Source: Macrotrachela quadricornifera
Lineage: Eukaryota > Rotifera > Eurotatoria > Philodinida > Philodinidae
DNA length: 64,000 nucleotides
Reading direction: 5' to 3'
Assembly (NCBI GenBank): GCA_022393335.1
Contig: JAJEKB010018249.1
Span: 1-64,000, forward strand
Shown: piece by piece, positions 22,067 through 33,100 of the stretch
How positions within the stretch are numbered: the stretch's first letter is position 1
How the letters are laid out: each line of letters starts with the position of its first letter
Position numbers and translations under genes: made by a program
Notes under the pieces: generated by a model
Database searches by the model: none
What the model was told of the DNA's origin: nothing
What the model saw: only the letters and a program-made list of their open reading frames with translations

Positions 22067-24955
22067 TCATAATCCAAAATCAAGTCGACGTGGATGTTTT
22101 TTCACGAATAAATTGAGAATTTTGTTAGCATCAATGACCACACTTTTGTGGATGGATGCAGCTGCAAGTCCATTTAATCGATTTTCACCCATTGTTGATC
22201 TACAATAAGTCTTGATGCATTTGAGTAAACTAAAAGTATGTTCAACCGAGCTAGTAGTAACTAGAAGAGTAGCAAGAAACACAAGTAAATAATTTATATT
22301 TGGAGAAAAAATAGGATCCCATTTGGTAAATAAATCGTTCATCCATAAGTTAATGTAATTTGGCTTGCTCATAAGGCCAATACAATCATTTCTCCATCTT
22401 TCTAATTCACCGAAAAGTTGTAATGGTTGTGGTAAACGATCGAAGAAATTGTTTGTTAATTTTTTATATAATTCAGTTATTCAGCAGCTTGTAGATGTAA
22501 TGTGTTCAGGTCGTAGTTGACTAAGTATTTGTATTTGTATATGATTAAATATAGAAAGTCGTTTTTCGATATTTCTTTTCAATTCATGAAGAAAACGGAG
22601 AAATGCTTGTTCACAATAAAATTCTTCTGGATCAAGAATACCTTGACCATGTCGTTGTTGATATGATCGTGGTGCCGTTAACTGTATTAATAATTCATTG
22701 GCAATTTCTTTTGCTTGTTCAAAGACAATATTTTTGAAATAATTAATCGCATCAGCTTTTCGTGTATCGAATGTTTTGAGTAATGATGAAATATGATGAT
22801 GAGCGATGCCAAAGTCGATTGTTGGAGTTTGTAAAGGACGGCTAAGTGGAATAACTTCACTAAGAAGAAAACAAGCAATGCATGTAGAAATAATTGTTTC
22901 GAAACAATTAATTGGATGATAAAGTTGTTTTGAAGTTGAATTTCCTCCAATACGAAGAGTGTCAAGAGTATTTGAAATGGGAATGTATAATTCAAGAAAT
23001 GTTTCGATAGCAACATTTCGTTCCATCCATCGAGTTTCACACTAAGATAAAACAAAACATTTTTATATTAACAATATTTAGAGAATATTTTTCTTCTAGA
23101 GAAACTGTTCCAAGCAAGATTGAAAAAAAATATTGAAAATAGATTTATAGTTGAAACAGAATGAACCTAGAAAAAACATTTCTACTTACTAAAGACAAAA
23201 GACGTTTCTTCTCGCCTAATACTAAATTATCATTGTCTGGTCGTTCAATTTCATATTTGAGCGTGTTCGAACGTTTTGAAAAATCATTGAAGAAGGTAAT
23301 AATTGATTTTACAATACTGAACATGTTTCGAATAAAATGAGAAGAACTTGAGTCGATAAGAGCGAAATTTAAGGCATGAGAACTACAATGTACATATTCA
23401 GCATCAGGACAAAAGCGTTTAATGATAGCTTGACATCCATTAAAAATACCAGATATACAGGGTACACCATCATATGCTTGACCAATACAGTTGGTAAATG
23501 GAAGTCCGAAATTATTTAAACATGATAAAATATGATCAGTAATCGCCTCACCAGTTGACGAAGTAGTTGGTATAAAGGCAAGAAAATCTTCACGAACTTC
23601 AAGTGAATGCTGATCGACATATCGAATAAGAAAACATAATTGTTCGATGTTGGATGAATCGATAGTATCATCGACTGTAATAGAATAGAGAATAGTTAGA
23701 CCTAAACGACAAAGAATAGATGACAAAATATGTTCATGAATAAGTTCAATAATTTCATTCTGAATGGATGAACTTGTGTATGTTGAATTACACCATCTAT
23801 TTTCAAGATGAGATTTAAGAATCTGATCATCAGCATCAATACGTTGCTTTAGAAGTGCAATTAAGTTAGATCTAGATGATGTTTCAACAGTATCGAAATG
23901 TTCTCGAATTGACATGATATCTTCACCTAAAATAAAAACCAAATTTTACTTAGAAATTTTAAGAGAGAAAAATCTCACTTCGATGACCACGAAGAGAAAT
24001 ATTTTGTCGTGCACAGGTAATTATCATCTTGATAACTGAGAGAAGTATGGATTTATTTTTTTTGATTACTTCGATTCGGTTGCGATCCAGTTGATAATCG
24101 ATACAAGGGTAAACTACGTTTCGTACCACCTATTACGAACGTCTGACAGCATGACCGGGTGTTCAGAATCGAAAATTTTTTTTGACGATTTTTCATAGGA
24201 GTTCGTAAAAGTAACTTTTTTTAGAGATTTATACCGGGAGTTCGGAAATGACTTTTATTTTTGAAGAGTATTACGGATGTTCGGAAATACTGTTTTACAG
24301 AAGATCGTAATAGAAAAAGTAAAATACGTCTGGCGGACCGATTCAAAGTTTAGAATAGAATGTTTTTTGCTGTGTCTGATATAGTCCTGGAGATCGTAAC
24401 GACCAACATTGGATAACGCCTGTAGTATAAGTTAAGAATGACAAGAAATTCGTGAATAAATATACCAGGAGATCGTTACTAACATAATCACTTGTTTTTC
24501 GATTTTTCTTATCGACTATGATAATCTGAAGGCCGGCATATTACTTAAAATTTTCGTGACAATGCGTAGACTTTAACTTATTCCCGAACATTCTGTTGTT
24601 TTCATTCCGATCACCCCGTAATTTCGTTACGCCCTTCCTGTATTGATCGGTACGGACTCCTGCACTTCCTCATTCCGATCTTCAATCAAAGTTTCTGTTT
24701 GATCTTTAAGGAGTGGAGGTAAGTGTTACTGACGATCTTCCGGACAGATTTCATTACGGACATCCTGTTTCTTTAAATAAAATTTTGTCATTCCGACATC
24801 CTTGACGAAAATTTTGAATAATTTTTTTGCTGGAAGTTCGTAACAGCCATCTGCTACAGGAGTTCGGAATGACGAGGTGGTACGAAACGTAGTTTTCCCG
24901 AATCATGTTTGAATGAATCAAATGTGGTGTGAAGTGCTTTACATTCTACAAAAGT
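22067..24955 (-). pseudogene. hAT-family transposase (DUF4371 / ZMYM1-like), broken
   Basis: Exons on the minus strand: 3' exon 22067-23041, 23190-23926, 23979-24106, and a candidate 5' piece at 24900-24955. Introns are 23042-23189 and 23927-23978; phases agree. Recognisable parts are RNISLRGHR-like residues split by the 52-bp intron (QNISLRGHR then SEDIMSI), TVDDTIDSSNIEQL (RNase-H-like core), DHILSCLNNFGLPF, YVHCSSHALNFALIDSS, CETRWMERNVAIETF across an intron, and the hATC dimerisation tail TTSSVEHTFSLLKCIKTYCR. It is inactivated twice: an in-frame TGA at 22481-22483, and a 793-bp inverted-repeat element (24107-24899) in the 5' coding exon just before CIDYQLDRNRIEVI. The BED/TTF zinc-finger exon upstream was not identified. 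Confidence 0.85.
24107..24899. mobile_element. 793-bp inverted-repeat element inserted in the hAT transposase gene
   Basis: The termini are 25-bp inverted repeats with one mismatch: GGGTAAACTACGTTTCG starts at 24107, and its counterpart GGGAAAACTACGTTTCG is read inward from 24899. The interior is crowded with variants of GTTCGGAAATGAC and GATCGTAAC in both orientations. These may be subterminal transposase-binding repeats. There is no coding capacity. A clean target duplication is not visible; the flanks TTGTATCG and CATGATTC share only some bases. Confidence 0.8.
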
Positions 24956-25589
24956 AGAATAGTCAAATATAAGAAGTGAATTTTTTTTAACGACAGAACG
25001 ATAACATGTATCTTCAGGAATATTTTATACTGATAAAGAGCCGTATATGGATATTTTGTTGTGAACGGCATAATTAAGAGTGTACCATTCGGATGTTGAT
25101 TATGATTAACTGAAGAGAGAATAAGTACCGGTCGCTTCGTTTTCCCCAATGAATGATGAGAGAATATTGCAATTTATTCCGGCAAATAAACATGTCTAAA
25201 TATATAGAAGATTCAACTAGAAGTGAATTTCATACACAAGAAAATTATTAGGAATAAACAGTGTGTTCTATCTATAGAATATCAAATTTCTTCTATGTAG
25301 TGAAATTTCATCGATGGAATTATCATGACTATGCTTTCTTTTAGGACATTTGGCTTGCGTATTTCTATGTGATATATCTCCAGTTTTTGAACTGTTGCAT
25401 TTTAATATATTATGTAGCGAGGTTCAAATACATTTTATTGGTGTCACTTACCAATGCACTTCGAGTAATATTTCATATCCTGTATTACTTGTCTATTGTT
25501 CGATCTTTATTATCGAAATCATCGAGTTTATTTGTTGTTGAATCAAAATCATCTGAAAATCTTTTTCAAGCTGATCGAATTGATCCATC

Positions 25590-25955
25590 TATCTCGAAAA
25601 ATTTTTCATATGAAAAATTTCATCACAACAAATTACCTCTCCGTTACGTTTTATCTCCTCTACTTTCTTTCGACATTCATCAAAATCTGAAGAGAAAAAG
25701 ATCACAATTATAGGTAAAGAATCGACGAAACAAATCTCACTATAGGAAATCCATTTTTAAGCGTGAAAATGTTTTATTGTTGTTTGATTCTAATTGATGA
25801 GAATCGGTTTCTACTAGAGAATAAACAAAATAAATTTTGATGAAGTAAAAAATGAAACCAACGATCTTACTCAATGTTGATTCACGTATATAGCGAGATA
25901 ATGAAAAGTTACGTACAACATTTATGGTTATCTTCATATGTCGTAATGAGACCAT
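25590..25955 (-). pseudogene. possible two-exon gene fragment, unrecognised
   Basis: One minus-strand exon reads MVSLRHMKITINVVRNFSLS and ends at a GTAAGATC donor near 25872. A CTTCAG acceptor at about 25697 then opens FDECRKKVEEIKRNGEV. After that, two frames alternate and stops appear. The splice sites and charged, coding-like residues suggest a gene remnant, but the family is unknown and the model is weak. Confidence 0.3.
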
Positions 25956-26527
25956 CGCTTTTTTTTTATCTAAATTCCGATTAAACGAAATTAAACAAGA
26001 TCTAAGTAAGATAGAATCTGTTAATATATATATATTGAATAAAGAAAAGTAAATAATAATATGATTGTACTTTTACCTGATTGTTTTTTACAATACATTA
26101 GATAAATCAATTGAACGAATGAATAAATATAAATTAAATGAGAGTTAAAGCTAAATATTCAATAAGTATAAGTAAAGTTATATATAACAAGTAACGCTCA
26201 CAAGGGGGAAATAGCTGACTTAAATCAGCTTTAAACTCATTTTAAATCACAAATTCACCATTTGCTGTTTCCTCCTTGACTTGAGAACTTAATAGTAACT
26301 CCGTTATATAGTACTTTAGGACCTAAGAATACCTCCACTACATAGTTGTAAAGGACCCAAGGGTACCACAATATATAATACTTGATGATCTATGGATGCC
26401 CCTCCACTCCCGTATGTAGTAGTGAAGGATCCAAGAATATGCTCGGTCTATGATAGTCGATTTTCTATATTCGGTCAGCAGGATCACTATTTCTATGATG
26501 ATATCAAATTAAAAATAGATTTGGTAT
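25956..26527. other. gene-poor stretch
   Basis: No supported gene. Bases 26270-26440 contain irregular repeats of the type GTAGTAGTGAAGGATCCAAG / TTGTAAAGGACCCAAGGGT, a possible decayed short repeat. Confidence 0.35.
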
Positions 26528-26725
26528 TTACTGGTAAAGTAAAAGTAAAGTGCCACCCCTAGTTACACATATATTTAATAGATACTGATTAGTACGTTCC
26601 ATTAAATATGGCAGAGGATCTTTAACACCAAGACATAAATAAGCATTGGTTTTATTCATATAATCTTTAGATTTCTTTTCATAATTATCGAGTTTACTCA
26701 AATGAAATACTTTAGCTTTATCCAT
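26528..26725 (-). pseudogene. Penelope-like retroelement fragment (reverse transcriptase N-terminal region)
   Basis: The minus-strand frame reads MDKAKVFHLSKLDNYEKKSK, then NKTNAYLCLGVKDPLP and ERTNQYLLN. The order DKxKxFH, KTxAYxxLG, DPLP, RTNxYLL resembles the segment N-terminal to the catalytic RT motifs in Penelope-like elements (family knowledge). Such elements are abundant in bdelloids. No catalytic RT motifs follow, so it is a short relic. Its 5' edge meets the left end of the dispersed repeat at about 26738. Confidence 0.5.
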
Positions 26726-26737
26726 GTTTCATAAATC

Positions 26738-27590
26738 CCTCCCCCCTCTCAGAAATAATTTCCCACGTAGAATTGATTTTTTGAGCTGAAAATTTCAGGG
26801 ATGAGTGATCCTGAAGAGATACACCTCTGGTAAAAATTTCAGCCCAATTGGCCGTACTAGACCGGAGTTCAAGCTACATCATAGGTCATTTTTGGCTTTC
26901 AGGAGAATCGACAAAACTCCGTCATAACAAAAGATATCGAGGTCGGACTTGTCTCAAATTAAAACTGATGTCAGGACACAACTTTTGTCCCAACAGAATT
27001 TTTAAATTCAATCTTATTGATTCTTTATGACCATTTTACTAGAATAGTCTAAAAATCAGCAGAAGAAGTGGGTGTTTAACGACGGTAAATTCCACTTTTC
27101 TCAGCCCAGGAATCGACTTTAAAAAAACTGGTCGGACAGAAGTTTACTCTCGTTGAGACCTTTAAAACAAAAAAAAATATTGGATATAGCTCAAGACAGG
27201 AGGAACTAGTTTCAATTTTTCTGATTAGAAACTATGTTCTGAGAAAAATGCTAAAGAAGTTTTAGAACTGGGTTTTTGGAATAAAGTCCAAAGAAACATA
27301 TGTTAACATAGTATATTTTCAATATACTTCCATGCACTTTTTTTAAGCGCGTAACAGGTGAACAAGTTAACCCATCTGTCATACTTAATATAAAAAAATG
27401 TTATATGCAATGCTGTTGTATGGAATAATAAGCAGTTTTTCAAAACTGAAAAAGCAGAAATATTTCTAGGAAAACATGATAGTAAGGTGGAACTTTTTTA
27501 CGATTAGTCCTTTGAAACTTAAACATTTTTCAAAAAGCCATACGTACTCTGAGACAGGAAATTTCGGCACATCTTCATATACTGAAAACT
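26738..27590 (+). repeat. 850-bp dispersed repeat, copy A
   Basis: Aligns by eye along its whole length with 46403-47255 in the same orientation. Shared landmarks in order include ATTGGCCGTACTAGA, ATCATAGGTCATTTTTGG, TTTTCTCAGCCCAGGA, GAGACCTTTAAAACAAAAAA and AAAAATGTTATATGCAA. Identity looks around 80% over long blocks, with small indels. No terminal inverted repeat or durable frame was found, and the class is unknown. Confidence 0.8.
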
Positions 27591-27617
27591 GCTTTTGAAA
27601 ATGGTTAGCTACTCTGT

Positions 27618-27870
27618 CTGATTTATTGTGAGGTACGGTTGAATACGAGGATATATGCACGTAAATAACGCCGTATACTGCTGTTTCAGTAAAAATACGA
27701 CTGGATTACGGCACATGTTTCAGTGTATATGGTGTCCGTATTTTACCATACACATTAGTCAGAAATACGATCGTAATATTGGACATATAAAACGGGTGAT
27801 TTACGGCGCGTTTACGGTCGTAATTATAACGTTTACGATCGTCGTAATCGTGGACTTGGGCATATTGAAT
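27618..27870. other. tract rich in TACG/CGTA words
   Basis: Short words such as AATACGA, TTACGGC, ACGATCGTAAT and CGTTTACGATCGTCGTAATC recur in both orientations every 10-25 bp in otherwise CG-poor DNA. It resembles the interior of the inverted-repeat element at 24.1-24.9 kb and may be a related transposon fragment. It ends abruptly near 27870. Confidence 0.4.
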
Positions 27871-28522
27871 ACATACATCTAGTTTCTATGTAAGTGTATG
27901 ATAATCATAGATATAAAAATTTCAGTGAAGTACTAACCTTAGTCTATATGCTAGTATAGTTAGTTTACTTCAACCATTTTGAAATAGAAATGATAAACAT
28001 GACCATACGACTGATATTTATTGCAAAATTACTCTAAAACATGATACAACTTGGGATACTGACATTTCGTCTTCTTATCACATTCATCGTTATAGTATAT
28101 AGTAGTTTAAAAACTGATACACATGTTGCTGAGTGCTTTCGTTTATGATATAAGAAGCTCTATCATGTTTCACCTTTTAATCCCGCAGGGATTGTGCTAA
28201 AAGAGTTGTCTTCAAGAAGCCATGCAATAATTACTCATTAAAAGAAAACAGTATCTGGAATAAGGGTAGCATTTTAACTTTTAAAGTAAATTTAAACTCT
28301 ATTACTCCTAGTATTGAGCGATCCAATTAGATAAAGGCCTGATAAATGAGGCAACAATATTGTCTTCATTTATCGTTATCTAGCGACTAGAATATTACAT
28401 TTTTTAAATTTATTATTTGTTTCTGGATTTCAAAAAAGCAACTGTCACTGAGGAAGAAAATGATCTCAAGTATACTACATCCAGACTAAAAGATTTTTAG
28501 AAAAAAAACAATAGCAAAAAGT
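27871..28522. other. 3' flank of the Cys/His-domain gene
   Basis: No exon recognised. The 3' untranslated region of the gene ending at 28523 may lie here. Confidence 0.35.
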
Positions 28523-29405
28523 CTATTTCCTGAACGAGGAAGCAATATTTGACGGTGTGGTAGTAGATGATCGATTAGTGGTACTTGTTGATTGTGTCGT
28601 TGCTGGTGTAATTACATAAGTCTTCTTGAAGTCGTTTATATTTTGAGCAGCCATCTTATTTTTCATAAAATGTTCTTGTACGACTGTTACTAAATCTTTA
28701 TCTGGACCGATTTTCTCGCCTTTTAGCTCTTCGGGTAGTCCGCAAATGCTTACTCGACATGGTGGATCCATTCCATATAGTCCCAAACAACATGCCCACA
28801 TTAGTTTTGGTGGTTTTGGATTTTGTTCATTGTTGCCACTGTATGCCAATAATTTAGCTTTCTGAGCAATTCTTTGAGCTTCCTGAATGGTTAATGGTTT
28901 ATTAATTTGATCAAGATCGACGACAAATCCGTCATGATAGTGACAACTACCATGATTAACTTGTGCTGGAATATAATTCTGTTGACATTTGGGACATTGT
29001 TTCACGGATTGATCATCAAGACGTTTTGCTTCTTCTTCATTTTCTTGTTGAATCTGTTGAAGTGTCTTCTTGAATTCGATATCGTCAATTAATAGATTGC
29101 GAAGAAGCGGATGTTTAACAATCATAACCATCCATTTCTCCTTCAATTGTTCATTGGTTGCTCCTGTTTTCGTCTACAACATAAACTAATCATATTTTAA
29201 GAGAATTTTTCTTGACCAATTTCACTCACATTGCTACTCGTAGTCTTCTGTTCAACAATAGCTGTCTTACATTTTTCTCGAATAAATTGGTATAAATGTA
29301 TGTTTGAAATTGATACTGATTTTGACATTTGTGAATCAGAAACACTGAGCATAATGAGTGAATCAATATCAAAAATGAGCATCGAGCGATTATATTCATC
29401 ACATT
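28523..29405 (-). CDS. protein with CHORD-like Cys/His zinc-binding domain, 5' end missing
   Basis: Two exons: 29230-29405 and 28523-29173, joined in phase across a 56-bp intron (donor GTGAGT, acceptor TTGTAG). The first exon starts mid-codon after an AG acceptor (CDEYNRSMLIFDIDSLIML), so at least one upstream exon was not found. The second exon encodes QCPKCQQNYIPA, then HGSCHYHDGFVVDLD, and later WACCLGLYGMDPPCR. The spacing CxxC...CxYHxG...WxCC...C resembles CHORD-type and related zinc folds (family knowledge), but the match is partial. The tail is Thr/Ser-rich, low-complexity sequence ending at TAG 28523. Function is unknown. It is the 3'-most of three neighbouring minus-strand genes. Confidence 0.6.
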
Positions 29406-30157
29406 CTTAATTAAATAAAATGAAGACAATTAGAGTATTGCTTTTAAGAATAGAATGAATACTCTTTATATTATGGAAAATATTTCTGAAGCAGATGGTT
29501 TTGATATTTTTGTTAGCAAGACTCCTTCGAGAAGTATTTTCGCTTGACTTATTTGTGCAAAGAAGTAGGCGCCAACTCCTTTGCCTTGCCGAAAAACTTT
29601 GCTATGTTATATCCAATTGTACAAGAAAAAAAGAAGAGGCTTTGCTGAAAAAAAAACTGAAAGTCCTTTTTAATAAAAATGATATTCTTCAAATTGATCT
29701 CTTAGCGCTCCATGTTTTAATTGTGTTAAAATTTTCAACTCGATCAGTTGCTTCATGCTTGAGGCTCGACACAACATTCTCACAAAGACTGAAGAAAAAT
29801 TGTTGAACTACTTTGAGTTTTAAAAGAAAACCTTCCATCGTAATTTTTGGACAATTAAAAAGTGAAATACAATGAATTCATTTCGCTCGTTAAGCAGCGC
29901 TCTGGTCGTATGAATCATTTTGACATTTGAAACTTATATCAATTCTGTCTATCTACTTATTAATCTCGCCGGTGATATTGAAAATTCTTGCTATATGATT
30001 CAAGATTCATTACCAATTGTGTTTCAAAAACACCTATAGTTCCGTGCTGATGTCTTAAGCAAGATTTGTGTGAACCATCCTGTCTAAAAATCTGATCAAC
30101 TCCCATAAAACTTTTCGAAGATGAGCATTTTTGAGATGATGTGAAACAATTTGAAAC
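29406..30157. other. region expected to hold missing 5' exons of the Cys/His gene
   Basis: I could not identify an exon with a matching donor phase. The plus-strand open frame at 29495-29806 has no recognisable motif. Confidence 0.3.
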
Positions 30158-33100
30158 TCAATCGTTTTGATAATTACCGAGAAATGTTGTTGTTAATAAT
30201 TCGAATATTTGATTTTCATTGAATGCATTATATTTAGTAAGAAAATTCATGTCAATTATTTGAATTGTATCAATATTTCGACTTGAACAACCATTAATAA
30301 AACGTGCCAATAATGCTAATGTTGATGTTTCTTCTGGATTGAGATCATTTTCAAGTGTCGCATCATTACTGGATAATTCAATTAAACATTTTCGATATTG
30401 TAGATCGACAAGAATACGACCCGATGGTGAAATATGGGGTAACTTAAGTGAATATTTTTCTTGTTGCTCTGTTGATGAAACAATATTTGGATAGAGACGA
30501 CAAATTTCTGGTAATGTTCCAATGCCGAACCAACAGCTAAATTCTCTTGCTGCATTATCAGCTAGTTCAAGTAAAGTTTTATCAGTTAGAGTTCCGGAAT
30601 TTTGAGGTTGATCCATAGCAACAATAACACTTGATTTAAGTGCACTGACTGCTGCACCACTAAAATTGGTGGTAACTTTCACGAGGAAATCAATGCGACT
30701 TGCCATAAATGTTTTTAAATCTTTATACAACAATGGTTCGAGCATTTTCTTTCGAATTTGAGGTGATGGCCGACCAACAAAACATTTGGCTTGCATTCGA
30801 CGTAGAAAAGCTTCATCCATCATATTACGTCGATTTGTTGCACCGAATACAATCAAATTTTGTATATTTTTCACACCTTCAATATGCGAAAGAAGTACAC
30901 TTATTCCATCGACTTTCGATTGTTGAGCATTATTATCACGCTTAGGAACAAGTCCATCAATTTCATCAATTGTCATAGCACATATCAGATAAGGTATTGT
31001 AGTCGCACGATGCATGATATCAACAAGTAATCTTTCTGTCTCACCTACATATGGTCGATTAAGTTCGCCAGCTGCCAATGGCGTTGTCGTCATTGTAATA
31101 CCCGCAAATATGGCAGCTCGCTTTAATAATTCCGACTTACCTAAATATACCAAAGATATCTTTTATAAAGGTTCATCTGATACTTTTGTTTTTTTGCAAT
31201 TAAAATGGAGAGTTAGAAAGAGAAATGTCATTAATGATCATTTATACCTGTTCCCGGTGGTCCGTAGAGTAACAATCCACGTCCATATTTAACATTCAAT
31301 TTTCGCTGCACATCATCTATATCGATGTTGAGGATAGCATTAAGATTTTGAATTCGTTCATCATCCTCAGCTATTTTAGTTTCTAATTCACGAATTGGTG
31401 CTCTATGTTCGGATAATTTGGTTTGTGCTTGTTGAAGACGAATTTGAGCCTCTTGAAGTTCTTTCTCAATACGTTCTACTTTCCGTTTTCTTTCATCTTG
31501 TTTATCAAATAATTCTTTCGTCATTTTACCTTTGACTAATTCGTTGAGTAACTCTTTAGCTTCAGCATCGACTATTTTCTTTTTGGAAAGGGTATTCTGT
31601 AGACCACGTTCGCACGCTTCAACTATGTCTTTGTTTGCTTTAGCGTCTTTTTCAAGTTTATTAACTTGAATGCAACGTTGATTATTTAGTGACAATAAAC
31701 GATCTCGTTCTTTCGTCCATTCATCATATTGTTGTTTGTGTGCATTCGCATCGACCAGAGTATTTCGTAGACAGAACGTTGTCAAATATGCCTGTATATT
31801 ACTAAGAACATTACCATCATCATCATATGTTTTTCGTATTTCATGAATAGCCAATTCAACAGCACGTCGATCAAGATAAGGAATAAATTTTACTGTACCA
31901 GTAATATGATGGAAATAACGTCGTACACGATGTATATCAGCAAGTAAAGTAGCTTCAGAATCTGTATACGGATTATTTGATGGATTGAATGTGTGAGAAG
32001 CGGCATTTAATTGAATATAATCACGTATCATTTGTTTAACTAAATGTTTTACTGACGTTATTTTCTCCCATAAATTATCGTTAGTTGCTGCATGTCGAAG
32101 ATGTTCAATTGTAGCTATATTCTCCTCTAAGAATAATATAATAAAAAGTCAATAATATGAAAAACTAACACATTCAACTACATAGGAAAATACAAGAAAC
32201 GATGTCCAGTTAATTTAATTTAATTACAGGGTTTTAAGTATTAATGTTTCACTATAGAAGAAATTTTTCTATGAATTTGAATTTTATCCAGTAAGTCGCT
32301 ACTGAATTATCATCTCAAAAGGACACCAAATGACTTGTCTTCATACCAACGCTTGCAGTAAAATGACCATAATTCTAGAGAGAATTGGCAGACTTTAATG
32401 AAATGAATCATATTGTATATATATATTTCATACATGTTGCTTAGTGAAACTGATATTTAGAAAATAGGTATATCGCTTTCTTCTTATTGGTCGTACAATT
32501 ATGTTTATTTATTTTTATAAAAACTAGTTTGCAGGTATATTCCACTAACAGATTGTGTGAGCGCTGTTTCTTGAATAATCTATACTGGAATCCATATTGT
32601 AGGATGATGCTGAAAATTTTGAATTTCCTGGAAATTGAAATTTTCCATGTCATCTTGAAGTCTACTTTTTCCGCCTTGAAAATAGGTCACACACGAGGTA
32701 GGGATGTACTAATACCAATACTGATACCGCATTGAAATATCTGTATTGATATTGTTCAATATTGGTACTGGTCGTTATTGGATTTGATGAGTATTGGTAT
32801 TAGGATTAGTATCGATATTGCTGGTTTCCAAAGGAGAAACAACAGACTTTAAGACTTCAAAAGACTTTGAAGACTTGATCAGATTTCGTGAGCGAAGTCT
32901 TTACAGTTTCTCCTGTGCAAATCTCCCAGGGAAAATCAAAATGTGAGAATTTGTCAAACTAATCATCGATTTGGGCTCCTGAGCCCGAAGACTTATAATT
33001 CTTCATAAGGGAACGTTATGTTCATAAACTAACAAGGAGAATATGTTTGCTAAAGTCTGATGAGCCTCTTTTGAGCCAATTAGATTTTGGGAGGCTTTTA

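Noticed and set aside
29495..29806. Plus-strand 103-codon frame between the Cys/His and AAA genes
   Set aside because: No motif, no splice context and chance-like composition; not supported as a gene.
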